Below, one piece after another: positions 33,700-40,808 of a stretch of DNA of 64,000 bases. Both the position numbers and the translations under genes were made by a program. This DNA comes from Roseateles sp. GTDB lineage: Bacteria; Pseudomonadota; Gammaproteobacteria; Burkholderiales; Burkholderiaceae_C. The notes below the pieces were generated by a model. The model was not told the origin of the DNA. It saw only the letters and a list, made by a program, of their open reading frames with translations, and did not search any database. Position 1 is the first letter of the stretch; every line of letters starts with the position of its first letter. The DNA lies in NCBI GenBank assembly GCA_016790285.1, contig JAEUPJ010000058.1:62001-126000 (forward strand). Direction: 5' to 3'.

Positions 33700-34911
33700 T
33701 CAGGTGAACCGCCCCCGCGGCCGGGCCTTCGTGGGCACGCGCAGCAGGGCGCGCAGCGATGGCGGCGGCGCGCAATGGTTGCCCTCCAGGTACAGCCGGA
33801 GCAGCCTCAGGCTGCGCCGGCGGCGGCACAGGCTGCGCAGCCCGATCAGCAGGGGCACGGCGATCAAGGCGCCGACGATGCCCCACAGCCAGCCCCAGAA
33901 CAGCACTGACAGGAACACCGACAGCGCGCTCAGCGACAGGCGCCGCCCGACGATGACGGGACTCACGATGTTGCTTTCCACGGCGTGGATGGCCATGAAG
34001 GCGAGCATGGGGGCGAACACGTGGGGGCCGGGCTCGAACGTGGTGATGCCGGCCAGCAGCAGCAGGCCCATCAGCGCCATCGGGCCGATGTAGGGGACGA
34101 AGCAGAAGAGGGCCGTCAGGAAACCCCAGAGCGCCGGGTTGGGCAGGCCCAAGGCCCACAGCGCCATTGCCGTGATGACGCCCACCACGGTGTTGATGAC
34201 GCCCAGGGCTGCCAGGTAGCGGCTGATCTCGCGCTGCGCGGCCCGCACGCCGCCGAGCAGCAATGCGCGCGTGCGCCGGCGGGGCAGGGCCTCGACGGTG
34301 CGCGACAGCAGCCAGTGCTCCGAGGCCAGCAGGAAGTAGGTCAGGATGACGGTCGCCGCCGCCGACAGCACGAAGGAGAAGCTGCGCGCGAGCACCAGCC
34401 CGGTCAGCGCAACGCCTTCGCTGGCGAGCTTGTCCTTCAACGGGTCGGGCGCCTGCGCGGCCTGCGGCAGGCGGCCTGCGCGCGGGCTCGGCGCGGGCCG
34501 GCCCAGGCCAGGGACGGCATCGCGCAGCTTTTCGATCTGCTCCAGGAGCTGCGCTGCCGTCGTGGGGGCCGCCTCCCACCATGCCGCCGCGGGGCGCGCG
34601 AGGCTGGTGGCCACCGTCAGGGTGCCGAGCAAGAGCCCCATCACCAGCAGCAGCGCGCCCACCGTCGCCGGCACGCCGCGGCGGTGCAGCCAACGCACGG
34701 CCGGTGCGAGGGCAAAGGTGAGCGTCACGGCCACGAGCACGGGTGCCAGCAGCGGCCGCGCCTCCCGCACCGCGAAGATCAAGGCAATCAGGAACAGCCC
34801 CTGCAATGCCCGCGTGCTGCGAGGCGTCTTGGGGCCGGCGGCCGGGCTGCGATCGGTGTCGCTGCCCGGCTCGCCAGGCCGGCCCAGGAACTCCTTGGGC
34901 ACGGCGCTCAT
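33700..34911 (-). CDS. AI-2E family (PerM/YdiK-like) membrane protein
   Basis: A 403-aa membrane protein of the AI-2 exporter superfamily. Pairs of helices open the protein (ALQGLFLIALIFAVREARPLLAPVLVAVTLTFALAPAV). A soluble segment precedes the C-terminal helices with the family landmarks LTYFLLASEHWLL, ALGVINTVVGVITAMALWALGLPNPALWGFLTALFCFVPYIGP and HAVESNIVSPVIVGRRLSLS. Members are linked to Na+/H+ exchange or signal export; the substrate here is unknown. Its ATG overlaps the stop of the BON gene (TGATG), so the pair is translationally coupled. Confidence 0.88.
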   Translation of the reverse strand: MSAVPKEFLGRPGEPGSDTDRSPAAGPKTPRSTRALQGLFLIALIFAVREARPLLAPVLVAVTLTFALAPAVRWLHRRGVPATVGALLLVMGLLLGTLTVATSLARPAAAWWEAAPTTAAQLLEQIEKLRDAVPGLGRPAPSPRAGRLPQAAQAPDPLKDKLASEGVALTGLVLARSFSFVLSAAATVILTYFLLASEHWLLSRTVEALPRRRTRALLLGGVRAAQREISRYLAALGVINTVVGVITAMALWALGLPNPALWGFLTALFCFVPYIGPMALMGLLLLAGITTFEPGPHVFAPMLAFMAIHAVESNIVSPVIVGRRLSLSALSVFLSVLFWGWLWGIVGALIAVPLLIGLRSLCRRRRSLRLLRLYLEGNHCAPPPSLRALLRVPTKARPRGRFT

Positions 34912-35225
34912 CAGTTGGCTGGCTTCACGATGATGTTGTTGCGAACATCCTTCACGTCAGGCGTGGCGCGGGCGATCTGGCCGGCGCGGTCCTTCTCGGC
35001 CTGCGAGACGGCAAAGCCGGCCAGCTGCACGGTGCCCTTGAGCGCCTCGACCTGGATGCGCATGGCGCTGACCTGGGAGTCTTCGGCAAAGCGTGCCTTG
35101 ACGCGCGTGGCGATGGTGGCGTCGTCCACGTACTGGCCGACGGTGCTCTGGCCACTGGTGACGGCGCAGCCGGTGGCTGCCAGGCCTGCGACGGCGACGA
35201 CCGAGGCGATGAGGATCTTCTTCAT
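34911..35225 (-). CDS. BON-domain lipoprotein, 104 aa
   Basis: A lipoprotein signal (IASVVAVAGLAATGC) and one BON domain (DDATIATRVKARFAEDSQVSAMRIQVEALKGTVQLAGFAVSQAEKDRAGQIARATPDVKDVRNNIIV). BON domains bind phospholipid or peptidoglycan-linked surfaces; OsmY-like members respond to osmotic stress. Start 35225 follows GGAGCACCC. It heads a two-gene operon with the AI-2E protein and shares a 339-bp intergenic region with rpoN on the other strand. Confidence 0.9.
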   Translation of the reverse strand: MKKILIASVVAVAGLAATGCAVTSGQSTVGQYVDDATIATRVKARFAEDSQVSAMRIQVEALKGTVQLAGFAVSQAEKDRAGQIARATPDVKDVRNNIIVKPAN

Positions 35226-35264
35226 GGGTGCTCCTTGGCGCGAGGGATCTCGCGTCTGGCGCAG

Positions 35265-35280
35265 GGCAACGGGCGTGCCT
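35265..35280 (-). promoter_or_regulatory. Sigma-54-like -24/-12 site, BON-AI-2E operon
   Basis: AGGCACGCCCGTTGCC on the - strand, exact GG-N10-GC spacing. The predicted leader is about 29 nt. Confidence 0.68.
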
Positions 35281-35481
35281 GGGCGGCTGCGCGCGGCTTT
35301 TGCCATGGAGAAATGGGCGGCACGCTTTACCGCATTCGCAACTCATCGGCGGCGCGATCGGTAAATCTTGCAAGTCGGTCAATGGTTTGAAGTCGCGTTG
35401 CAAGCGCAGGAACAGCTGCAGGTGCCTTGGCTGCAGGGGAAAACAGCGCGTTTGTGACCGGTTGCGACAGCCGAGGGCGCC

Positions 35482-35497
35482 CGGCATGGTCATTGCA
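35482..35497 (+). promoter_or_regulatory. Sigma-54-like -24/-12 site upstream of rpoN
   Basis: CGGCATGGTCATTGCA fits YGGCAYG-N4-TTGCW with exact GG-N10-GC spacing. The predicted leader is about 57 nt to the GTG at 35565, implying that this rpoN is itself transcribed by sigma-54. The rest of the 339-bp intergenic region holds only this and the divergent BON site. Confidence 0.65.
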
Positions 35498-35564
35498 GTG
35501 AACGGGTTTGGGCCGCGTCGCGCTGCAGCGATGCGGCGCCCCTGATTTCGCAAGAGGAACCGAC

Positions 35565-37061
35565 GTGCCCTCCATGGATTTCCGTGCCGACCAACGGCAG
35601 ACCCAGACCCTGTCTCCCCGGCTGCAGCACGCCGTACGCCTGCTGCAGATGTCGTCGCTGGACTTCGCCGCGATGTTGCGCGACACACTGGGCCGCAATC
35701 CCTTCCTCGAAGCCGAGGACGGCGACGGCGGTGAGGGTGACGCGGCAGCGGAGCCGCAGGCGGCAGGCAGTCCCTTCGATGGCTCCGACGGCTTTGAGAG
35801 CCCCGCCGGGAGCGCACCCAGCGAACCGGCCGCCGACCTCGACCTGCCGCTGAGCGCCGACGCCGACGTGGCAGGGACGCCCGAGGACGGCGGCGACCGC
35901 GACCTCTGGGCCGCCGACAGCGCCGGCCAGCGCCGTGCCGAGGATGGCGAGGTGAGCGCGCTGGACCTGATGGCGGTGGAGACCTCGCTGACGTCGCATC
36001 TGCACAGTCAGCTCAACGTGCTGCCGCTGGGCGCGCGCGACCTGGCGCTGGCCCGCACGATCGTCGAGTCACTGGACGACGACGGCTACCTGCGCACGCC
36101 GCTGGATGAACTGCAGGACGTCGCCGGTCTCGACCCGGCGCCCGATGCGCAGGAGATGCTCATCGCACTCAAGCGCGTGCAATCACTGGACCCCGCCGGC
36201 GTGGCGGCTCGCAGCGTGGGCGAATGCCTGCTGCTGCAGCTGCCTGCCATCGACTGCCCGGCCATGCGCGGCCTGGCCCAGGCCATCGTGACCGACCACC
36301 TGACGGCGCTGGCCGCGCGCGACACCAGCGCCCTGGCCCGGGCCCTGGGGGAGCCGCCGGCCCGCGTGGAGGCGGTGTGCGACCGCATCCGCCGGCTGGA
36401 CCCGCGCCCGGGCTGGCGCTTCGGGGCGTCCCAGGTGGCCTACGTCGTGCCCGATGTCATCGTGAAGAAGGTGCGGGGCGAGTGGAAGGTGCAGCTCAAC
36501 CCTGCCATCGTGCCCAAGGTGCGCCTGAACCAGGTCTACGCCAATCTCTTCCAGCGCCACCGCACGGCCGGCAACGCCGAGCTGAGTGCCCACCTGCAGG
36601 AGGCCCGCTGGACGCTGCGCAACGTGGAGCAGCGCTTTTCCACCATCCTGGACGTGGCCGAGGCCATCGTGCGCCGGCAGCACAACTTCCTGGACTACGG
36701 CGCGATGGCGATGAAGCCGCTGGGCCTGAAGGAGATCGCCGAGGAGGTCGGCATCCACGAGAGCACGGTCTCGCGCGTGACGAACAACAAGTACATGGCC
36801 ACGCCGGTCGGCGTGCTGGAGCTGAAGTACTTCTTCAGCCGCGCCATGATCAGTGCCAATGGCAGCGCCTGCTCGGGCACCGCCATCCGCGGGCTCATCA
36901 AGGACATCATCGAGGCCGAGAGCCCCGACGCCCCGCTGTCGGACGCGGAGATCACGCGCCAGCTGGCCCAGCAGGGCCTGATGGTGGCGCGCCGCACGGT
37001 GACCAAGTACCGCCAGATGCTGAAGATCGACGCCGTCGAGCGGCGCCGTCGCGTGGCCTGA
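35565..37061 (+). CDS. rpoN: RNA polymerase sigma-54 factor RpoN (probable paralogue)
   Basis: A 498-aa sigma-54. Region I is the glutamine/leucine-rich DFRADQRQTQTLSPRLQHAVRLLQMSSLDF, followed by an acidic region II. The core-binding domain includes DDDGYLRTPLDEL and LDPAGVAARSVGECLLLQL. The C-terminal domain ends with the helix-turn-helix (LKEIAEEVGIHESTVSRVTNNKYM) and the RpoN box ARRTVTKYR. I choose the GTG at 35565 (AGAGGA seven bases upstream) over the ATG at 35574. The usual neighbours (lptB, hpf, ptsN) are absent; instead it sits among stress genes, so it is probably an extra copy with its own regulon. Confidence 0.93.
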   Translation: MPSMDFRADQRQTQTLSPRLQHAVRLLQMSSLDFAAMLRDTLGRNPFLEAEDGDGGEGDAAAEPQAAGSPFDGSDGFESPAGSAPSEPAADLDLPLSADADVAGTPEDGGDRDLWAADSAGQRRAEDGEVSALDLMAVETSLTSHLHSQLNVLPLGARDLALARTIVESLDDDGYLRTPLDELQDVAGLDPAPDAQEMLIALKRVQSLDPAGVAARSVGECLLLQLPAIDCPAMRGLAQAIVTDHLTALAARDTSALARALGEPPARVEAVCDRIRRLDPRPGWRFGASQVAYVVPDVIVKKVRGEWKVQLNPAIVPKVRLNQVYANLFQRHRTAGNAELSAHLQEARWTLRNVEQRFSTILDVAEAIVRRQHNFLDYGAMAMKPLGLKEIAEEVGIHESTVSRVTNNKYMATPVGVLELKYFFSRAMISANGSACSGTAIRGLIKDIIEAESPDAPLSDAEITRQLAQQGLMVARRTVTKYRQMLKIDAVERRRRVA

Positions 37062-37078
37062 GGCAGGCGCGATCTGGA

Positions 37079-37114
37079 CGAAGCCAGGGCCGCTCGACGG
37101 CGGCCCTGGCTTCG
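37079..37114. terminator. Strong hairpin between rpoN and the sugar-dehydrogenase gene
   Basis: CGAAGCCAGGGCCGC and GCGGCCCTGGCTTCG form a 15-bp perfect stem with a 6-base loop between convergent genes. Little T-run; probably a bidirectional terminator. Confidence 0.75.
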
Positions 37115-37133
37115 TTGCGGGTGCTTCGCGCCC

Positions 37134-38480
37134 TCAGCGCGCCGGGCTCACGCGCCAGATGGTGTTGCCCACGTCGTCGGCCACGAGCAGCGCGCCGCGT
37201 GCGTCGATGGCCACGCCCACCGGGCGCCCCCGGGCTTCGCCATCCGGGCTCAGGAAACCGGTGAGCACGTCCATGGGCAGGCCTTGGGGCATGGCACCCG
37301 CGAACGGCACGAACACGACCTTGTAGCCCGAGAAGGGTTTGCGGTTCCAGGAGCCGTGCATGCCGATGAAGACGCCCTCAGCGGGCGCGCCGGGGAGTTG
37401 CGCCTGCACGCGGCTGCCGCGGCTGGACGCCAGGCCCAGTGCTGCCACGTGCGCGCCGAGCGCGTAGTCCGGCACGAGCGCCGAGGCGACGAGCTCCGGC
37501 CGCTGCGGTTGCACTCGCGTGTCCACGTGCGTGCCGTACCAGCTGTAGGGCCAGCCGTAGAAGCCGCCGTCGCGCACGGACGTGAGGTAGTCGGGCACCA
37601 GGTCGCTGCCGATCTCGTCGCGCTCGTTCGCCACGGTCCAGAGCACCGGCGCTTCGTCGCGCGCGCCGGGCATCCAGGCCATGCCGTTCGGGTTGCGCAG
37701 GCCGGTGGCGAACAGGCGCTTGGCACCCGTGGCCCGGTCGATCTCCCAGATGGCGGCCCGGCCGGCTTCGGCCTCCATGCCGTTCTCGGCGACGTTGCTG
37801 TTGGAGCCGACGGTCGCGTAGAGCTTGCTGCCGTCGGGGCTCGCGATGAGGCTCTTGGTCCAGTGATGGTTGCGCGGGCCGGCGGGCAGGTCGGTGAGCT
37901 TCTGGCCGGGGCCCGACAGCGTCGTCTGGCCCGACACGTACGGCCACGACCAGACCGCGTCCGTATTGGCCACGTAGAAACGGTCGCCGACCAGCGCCAT
38001 GCCGAAGGGCGAATTGAGGTCCTTGAGGAACACCTCGTGCACTTCCGCGCGGCCATCGCCGTCGGCGTCGCGCAGCAGCGTGATGCGGTTGGCGCTCGTG
38101 CCGGTGGAGCCGGCCTTGAGCATGAGCTTGCCCATGACCCAGCCCTTGATGCCGGTGCCTTCCTCCGGCCGGCGCGGTGCATTCGTCTCTGCCACGAGCA
38201 CATCGCCGTTGGGCAGCACGTGCAGCCAGCGCGGGTGCTCCAGGCCTGCGGCCAGGGCCTGAACCTGCAGACCCGCCGCGGCCGTGGGCGCCTGCCCAGG
38301 CTGCCACGGGCGGGCGGCGGCAACGTTGGCCGTGGGGATGACGGTGCGCACCGGCTCCGCCAGCGTGGGGGTGGGCCCAACGTCGGCGTTGCTGGGCAGG
38401 CGGGCACTTTCGCCGCAGGCGGCCAGCGCAGCGCACAGGATCAGGGGCAGGGGCGAGGTCAGGCGCATGGAAGGGCTCAT
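37134..38480 (-). CDS. PQQ-dependent sugar dehydrogenase-like lipoprotein (sorbosone dehydrogenase type)
   Basis: A 448-aa six-bladed beta-propeller protein with a lipoprotein signal ([10 protein letters not shown]). Blade motifs include [109 protein letters not shown] and [24 protein letters not shown]. These match the sorbosone-dehydrogenase/YliI family of PQQ glucose dehydrogenases. The substrate is unknown. The ATG at 38480 overlaps the CBS gene stop (ATGA), so it is the second gene of that operon. Confidence 0.86.
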   Translation of the reverse strand: MSPSMRLTSPLPLILCAALAACGESARLPSNADVGPTPTLAEPVRTVIPTANVAAARPWQPGQAPTAAAGLQVQALAAGLEHPRWLHVLPNGDVLVAETNAPRRPEEGTGIKGWVMGKLMLKAGSTGTSANRITLLRDADGDGRAEVHEVFLKDLNSPFGMALVGDRFYVANTDAVWSWPYVSGQTTLSGPGQKLTDLPAGPRNHHWTKSLIASPDGSKLYATVGSNSNVAENGMEAEAGRAAIWEIDRATGAKRLFATGLRNPNGMAWMPGARDEAPVLWTVANERDEIGSDLVPDYLTSVRDGGFYGWPYSWYGTHVDTRVQPQRPELVASALVPDYALGAHVAALGLASSRGSRVQAQLPGAPAEGVFIGMHGSWNRKPFSGYKVVFVPFAGAMPQGLPMDVLTGFLSPDGEARGRPVGVAIDARGALLVADDVGNTIWRVSPAR

Positions 38481-38905
38481 GTGGGGCTGAGGTCGGGTTC
38501 GCAGATGTCGCGCATCGCCGCGTCGATGTGGCCCGCTTCACGCACGACCAGGTCGCCCAGCGACAGGATGCCCACCAGGCGGGCATTGGCGTCGACCACG
38601 GGCAGCCGGCGAAGCTGCTGCTCGCCCATCAGGCGCTTGGCGTCTTCGACGTCCTGCTCCGGCAGGCAGGTGTGCACATCGGGTGTCATGACGTCGGAAA
38701 CGCAGGCTGTGTCGGGGTCCAGCCCATCCGCCAGGGCGCGCACGACGATGTCGCGGTCGGTCAGCATGCCGAGCAGCCGCTCGCCGTCCCATACCGGCAG
38801 CGAGCCGACGTCGAGCCGGCGCATGCACTCCGCGGCGCGCCGCAGGCTGTCCTGTGGCTGGATGGTGCTGACGTCGGTGGACATGATGTCGGCAATGCGG
38901 GTCAC
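38477..38905 (-). CDS. CBS-domain pair protein, 142 aa
   Basis: Two CBS motifs make up the whole protein: [54 protein letters not shown], then [49 protein letters not shown]. Such stand-alone pairs bind adenine nucleotides and sense energy state. The GTG at 38905 has GGAGAGCGCC directly upstream; the longer frame behind it has no ribosome site. A -24/-12 site lies about 31 bases upstream. Confidence 0.88.
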   Translation of the reverse strand: MTRIADIMSTDVSTIQPQDSLRRAAECMRRLDVGSLPVWDGERLLGMLTDRDIVVRALADGLDPDTACVSDVMTPDVHTCLPEQDVEDAKRLMGEQQLRRLPVVDANARLVGILSLGDLVVREAGHIDAAMRDICEPDLSPT

Positions 38906-38935
38906 GGCGCTCTCCGGGAAAGTTGGGGTGCAGCG

Positions 38936-38951
38936 GGCAAACCGGGTGCCA
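38936..38951 (-). promoter_or_regulatory. Sigma-54-like -24/-12 site, CBS-sugar dehydrogenase operon
   Basis: TGGCACCCGGTTTGCC on the - strand, exact GG-N10-GC spacing and near-consensus. The predicted leader is about 20 nt. Confidence 0.68.
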
Positions 38952-39044
38952 GGCATGCGGCCTGCCGCACCGCGGCGTGGATGCCATGGCGCGGCGCAGC
39001 GGGAAAGGCGCCGCCGCGCGTCAGCGCGACGGCGGGGCCAGTCT

Positions 39045-39122
39045 TCAATGGAAGAACAGATACACAAGCAGCAGCACGATGCCCGGAACGCCGAGCAGCC
39101 ACGCCAGAAAGTACTTGCCCAT
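39045..39122 (-). CDS. 25-aa membrane microprotein
   Basis: MGKYFLAWLLGVPGIVLLLVYLFFH: one membrane helix with a central GVPG kink and a final histidine. A strong ribosome site (CAGGAGACCACC) stands before the ATG. Its size is below normal gene-calling limits; I recall closely similar short peptides in other Burkholderiales, which would support it as real, but I cannot verify that here. No -24/-12 site was seen upstream. Small inner-membrane peptides of this kind usually attach to a larger membrane partner, unknown here. Confidence 0.68.
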   Translation of the reverse strand: MGKYFLAWLLGVPGIVLLLVYLFFH

Positions 39123-39327
39123 GGTGGTCTCCTGTGAAGTGACGGGTGATGGATGGAGCTTCTCCCAGCCGGCAGCGGCGGCGTAGCGGACGGGGCCCGG
39201 CGTGTGCGTAGGAAGATCGGCTGCACCCCTGGCGCGCCGTCCGAGAGCGCGCGTCCTGCGCGCGTAGGACTCGACCCACCCCGAGACCCGGCCCGCGCTG
39301 GCGCAGCTGCCAAGCCGCTGCACCTAC

Positions 39328-39339
39328 GCTGACGTCAGC
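39328..39339. promoter_or_regulatory. 12-bp palindrome upstream of the csbD-like gene
   Basis: GCTGACGTCAGC is a perfect 12-bp palindrome 47 bases upstream of the CsbD-like ATG. The CsbD gene has no sigma-54-like site, so this may mark a different control. Confidence 0.35.
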
Positions 39340-39385
39340 CCCTCAGGCAATCCCGTCACGAGGGCAACCGCAAAGGAGCAAAGCC

Positions 39386-39574
39386 ATGAACAGCGATCAA
39401 ATCAAGGGCAGCGTGAAGGACGTCGCCGGCAAGGCGCAGCGCAAGCTGGGTGAAGCCATCGGCAGCACCGAGCAGCAGGTCAAGGGCGCCGCCACCCAGG
39501 CCGAAGGCAAGGTCCAGAAGGCCGTGGGCGATGCCCGCGAAGCCCTGAAGGACGCCGGCAACCGCAAGCCCTGA
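39386..39574 (+). CDS. CsbD family stress protein, 62 aa
   Basis: A 62-aa hydrophilic helical protein with the CsbD pattern: MNSDQIKGSVKDVAGKAQRKLGEAIGSTEQQVKGAA, then AEGKVQKAVGDAREALKDA. CsbD proteins are abundant under general stress in many bacteria; their activity is unknown. AAAGGAGCAAAGCC gives a strong ribosome site. Ninety-one bases separate it from the OmpA-type gene on the same strand. Confidence 0.94.
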   Translation: MNSDQIKGSVKDVAGKAQRKLGEAIGSTEQQVKGAATQAEGKVQKAVGDAREALKDAGNRKP

Positions 39575-39665
39575 AGCCGGGCTTGAAGCCCGCAGCGCTG
39601 CGGCGCCGCTCGAGCATGACGTTCGGGCGGCGCTGCGGCCAGCCCTTCATCTGACGAGACTTACC

Positions 39666-40328
39666 ATGCAAGCAACCTTCTCCTCCGCTGCGGCCCGGCG
39701 CACCACCGTGGCGGCTTTCATCAGCGTGGCCGTGCTGGCCGCCGGCTGCTCGTCCATGAGCGAGCGTGAACGCGGCACGGCGCAGGGCGCGGGTGCCGGT
39801 GCCGTTGCCGGTGCCATCCTCGGCACGGTGACCGGTGGCAGTGCAGGGCGTGGTGCCGTCATCGGCGGCGCCGTGGGTGCGGTGGCCGGCAACCTGTGGT
39901 CCAAGCGCATGGAAGACAAGCGTGCCGCGCTCGCCCGCGCCAGCGAAGGCACCGGCGTCGAAGTGGCCCGCACCGAAGACAACCGGCTCAAGCTCAACGT
40001 GCCCAGCGATGTGTCGTTCGACACCGGCCGCGCCGACATCAAGCCGCAGATGCGCCCGGTGCTCGACGAGATCGGCCGCAACCTGGACCCCGCCGTGCGG
40101 CTCACCATCGTCGGCCACACCGACAGCACCGGCTCGGACGCCATCAACGACCCGCTGTCGCGCGAGCGCGCAGTGGCCGTGCGTGACTACCTCGCCAGCC
40201 GCGGCGTGTCGACTTCCCGCGTCGTGGTGGCCGGGCGTGGCTCGCACGAGCCCATCGCCAGCAACGACTCCGAGTCGGGACGCGCGGCGAACCGCCGGGT
40301 GGAGATCTTCCTGGCGGAGCAGGGTTGA
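39666..40328 (+). CDS. OmpA-family lipoprotein with glycine zipper
   Basis: A 220-aa lipoprotein (AVLAAGCSS) with a glycine-zipper segment (GTAQGAGAGAVAGAILGTVTGGSAGRGAVIGGAVGAVAGNLW) and a C-terminal OmpA domain. The peptidoglycan-binding motif runs from DVSFDTGRADIKPQMRPVLDEI through IVGHTDSTGSDAINDPLSRERAVAVRDYL to ESGRAANRRVEIFL. It resembles YiaD. It would anchor the outer membrane to the cell wall. Confidence 0.92.
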   Translation: MQATFSSAAARRTTVAAFISVAVLAAGCSSMSERERGTAQGAGAGAVAGAILGTVTGGSAGRGAVIGGAVGAVAGNLWSKRMEDKRAALARASEGTGVEVARTEDNRLKLNVPSDVSFDTGRADIKPQMRPVLDEIGRNLDPAVRLTIVGHTDSTGSDAINDPLSRERAVAVRDYLASRGVSTSRVVVAGRGSHEPIASNDSESGRAANRRVEIFLAEQG

Positions 40329-40337
40329 CACGGCGGC

Positions 40338-40353
40338 GGGCACCGCCGTTGCC
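40338..40353 (+). promoter_or_regulatory. Sigma-54-like -24/-12 site inside a hairpin
   Basis: GGGCACCGCCGTTGCC, exact GG-N10-GC spacing; the predicted leader is about 21 nt to the ATG at 40385. The flanking CACGGCGGC / GCCGCCGTG can also form a 9-bp hairpin that may terminate the OmpA-type transcript. Confidence 0.55.
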
Positions 40354-40384
40354 GCCGTGCTGGGTCCCGATCGGAGGTCCCGTC

Positions 40385-40615
40385 ATGCATCACCCCGTTG
40401 AACTCCACCCCGACGTCTACCCCACCGGCGACGGCGAGCGCAGCACGGCCGGCAGCAACTATGGCGACTGGCGCCCGTCGCATGGCTCGCTGCCGCACGG
40501 TTATGACTTCGAGTCGCGCTTTGTGTCGCCGGCACAGGACCCGGACTTCAAGCCAGCCTCGCCCCAGCCACCGGCCCACGTGGCGGATGAGCCGGCAGAG
40601 CCGCCCGCGCGTTGA
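40385..40615 (+). CDS. Unknown small hydrophilic protein, 76 aa
   Basis: I do not recognise a family. It is hydrophilic and rich in Pro, His, Ser and Asp (HHPVELHPDVYPTGDGERS, GDWRPSHGSLPHGYDFESRFVSPAQDPDF), without membrane or signal segment, and looks disordered. TCGGAGGTCCCGTC gives a ribosome site before the ATG. A -24/-12-like site lies immediately upstream. Confidence 0.6.
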   Translation: MHHPVELHPDVYPTGDGERSTAGSNYGDWRPSHGSLPHGYDFESRFVSPAQDPDFKPASPQPPAHVADEPAEPPAR

Positions 40616-40808
40616 CCATACCGAAGCACGCGAACGCGCGGAAAGAGAAGCCCTTCGCGCACGAGTCATCTCGAGCACAGGTCATGGCGGTCTGGTCGCG
40701 GCGCTCGGACGGGACGGCGTGCCGTCAGTCGTGTCGTCCGATGCACGATGATCGTGGCTGGACGATGACGTGAAAGCGCCCGGCTTCTGGGTGGCGCAAG
40801 GGGTGGCG

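Noticed and set aside
33593-34693. Upstream extension of the hybrid kinase frame to 34693
   Set aside because: The added sequence is the out-of-frame reading of the AI-2E gene on the same strand, with no kinase or membrane-sensor character.
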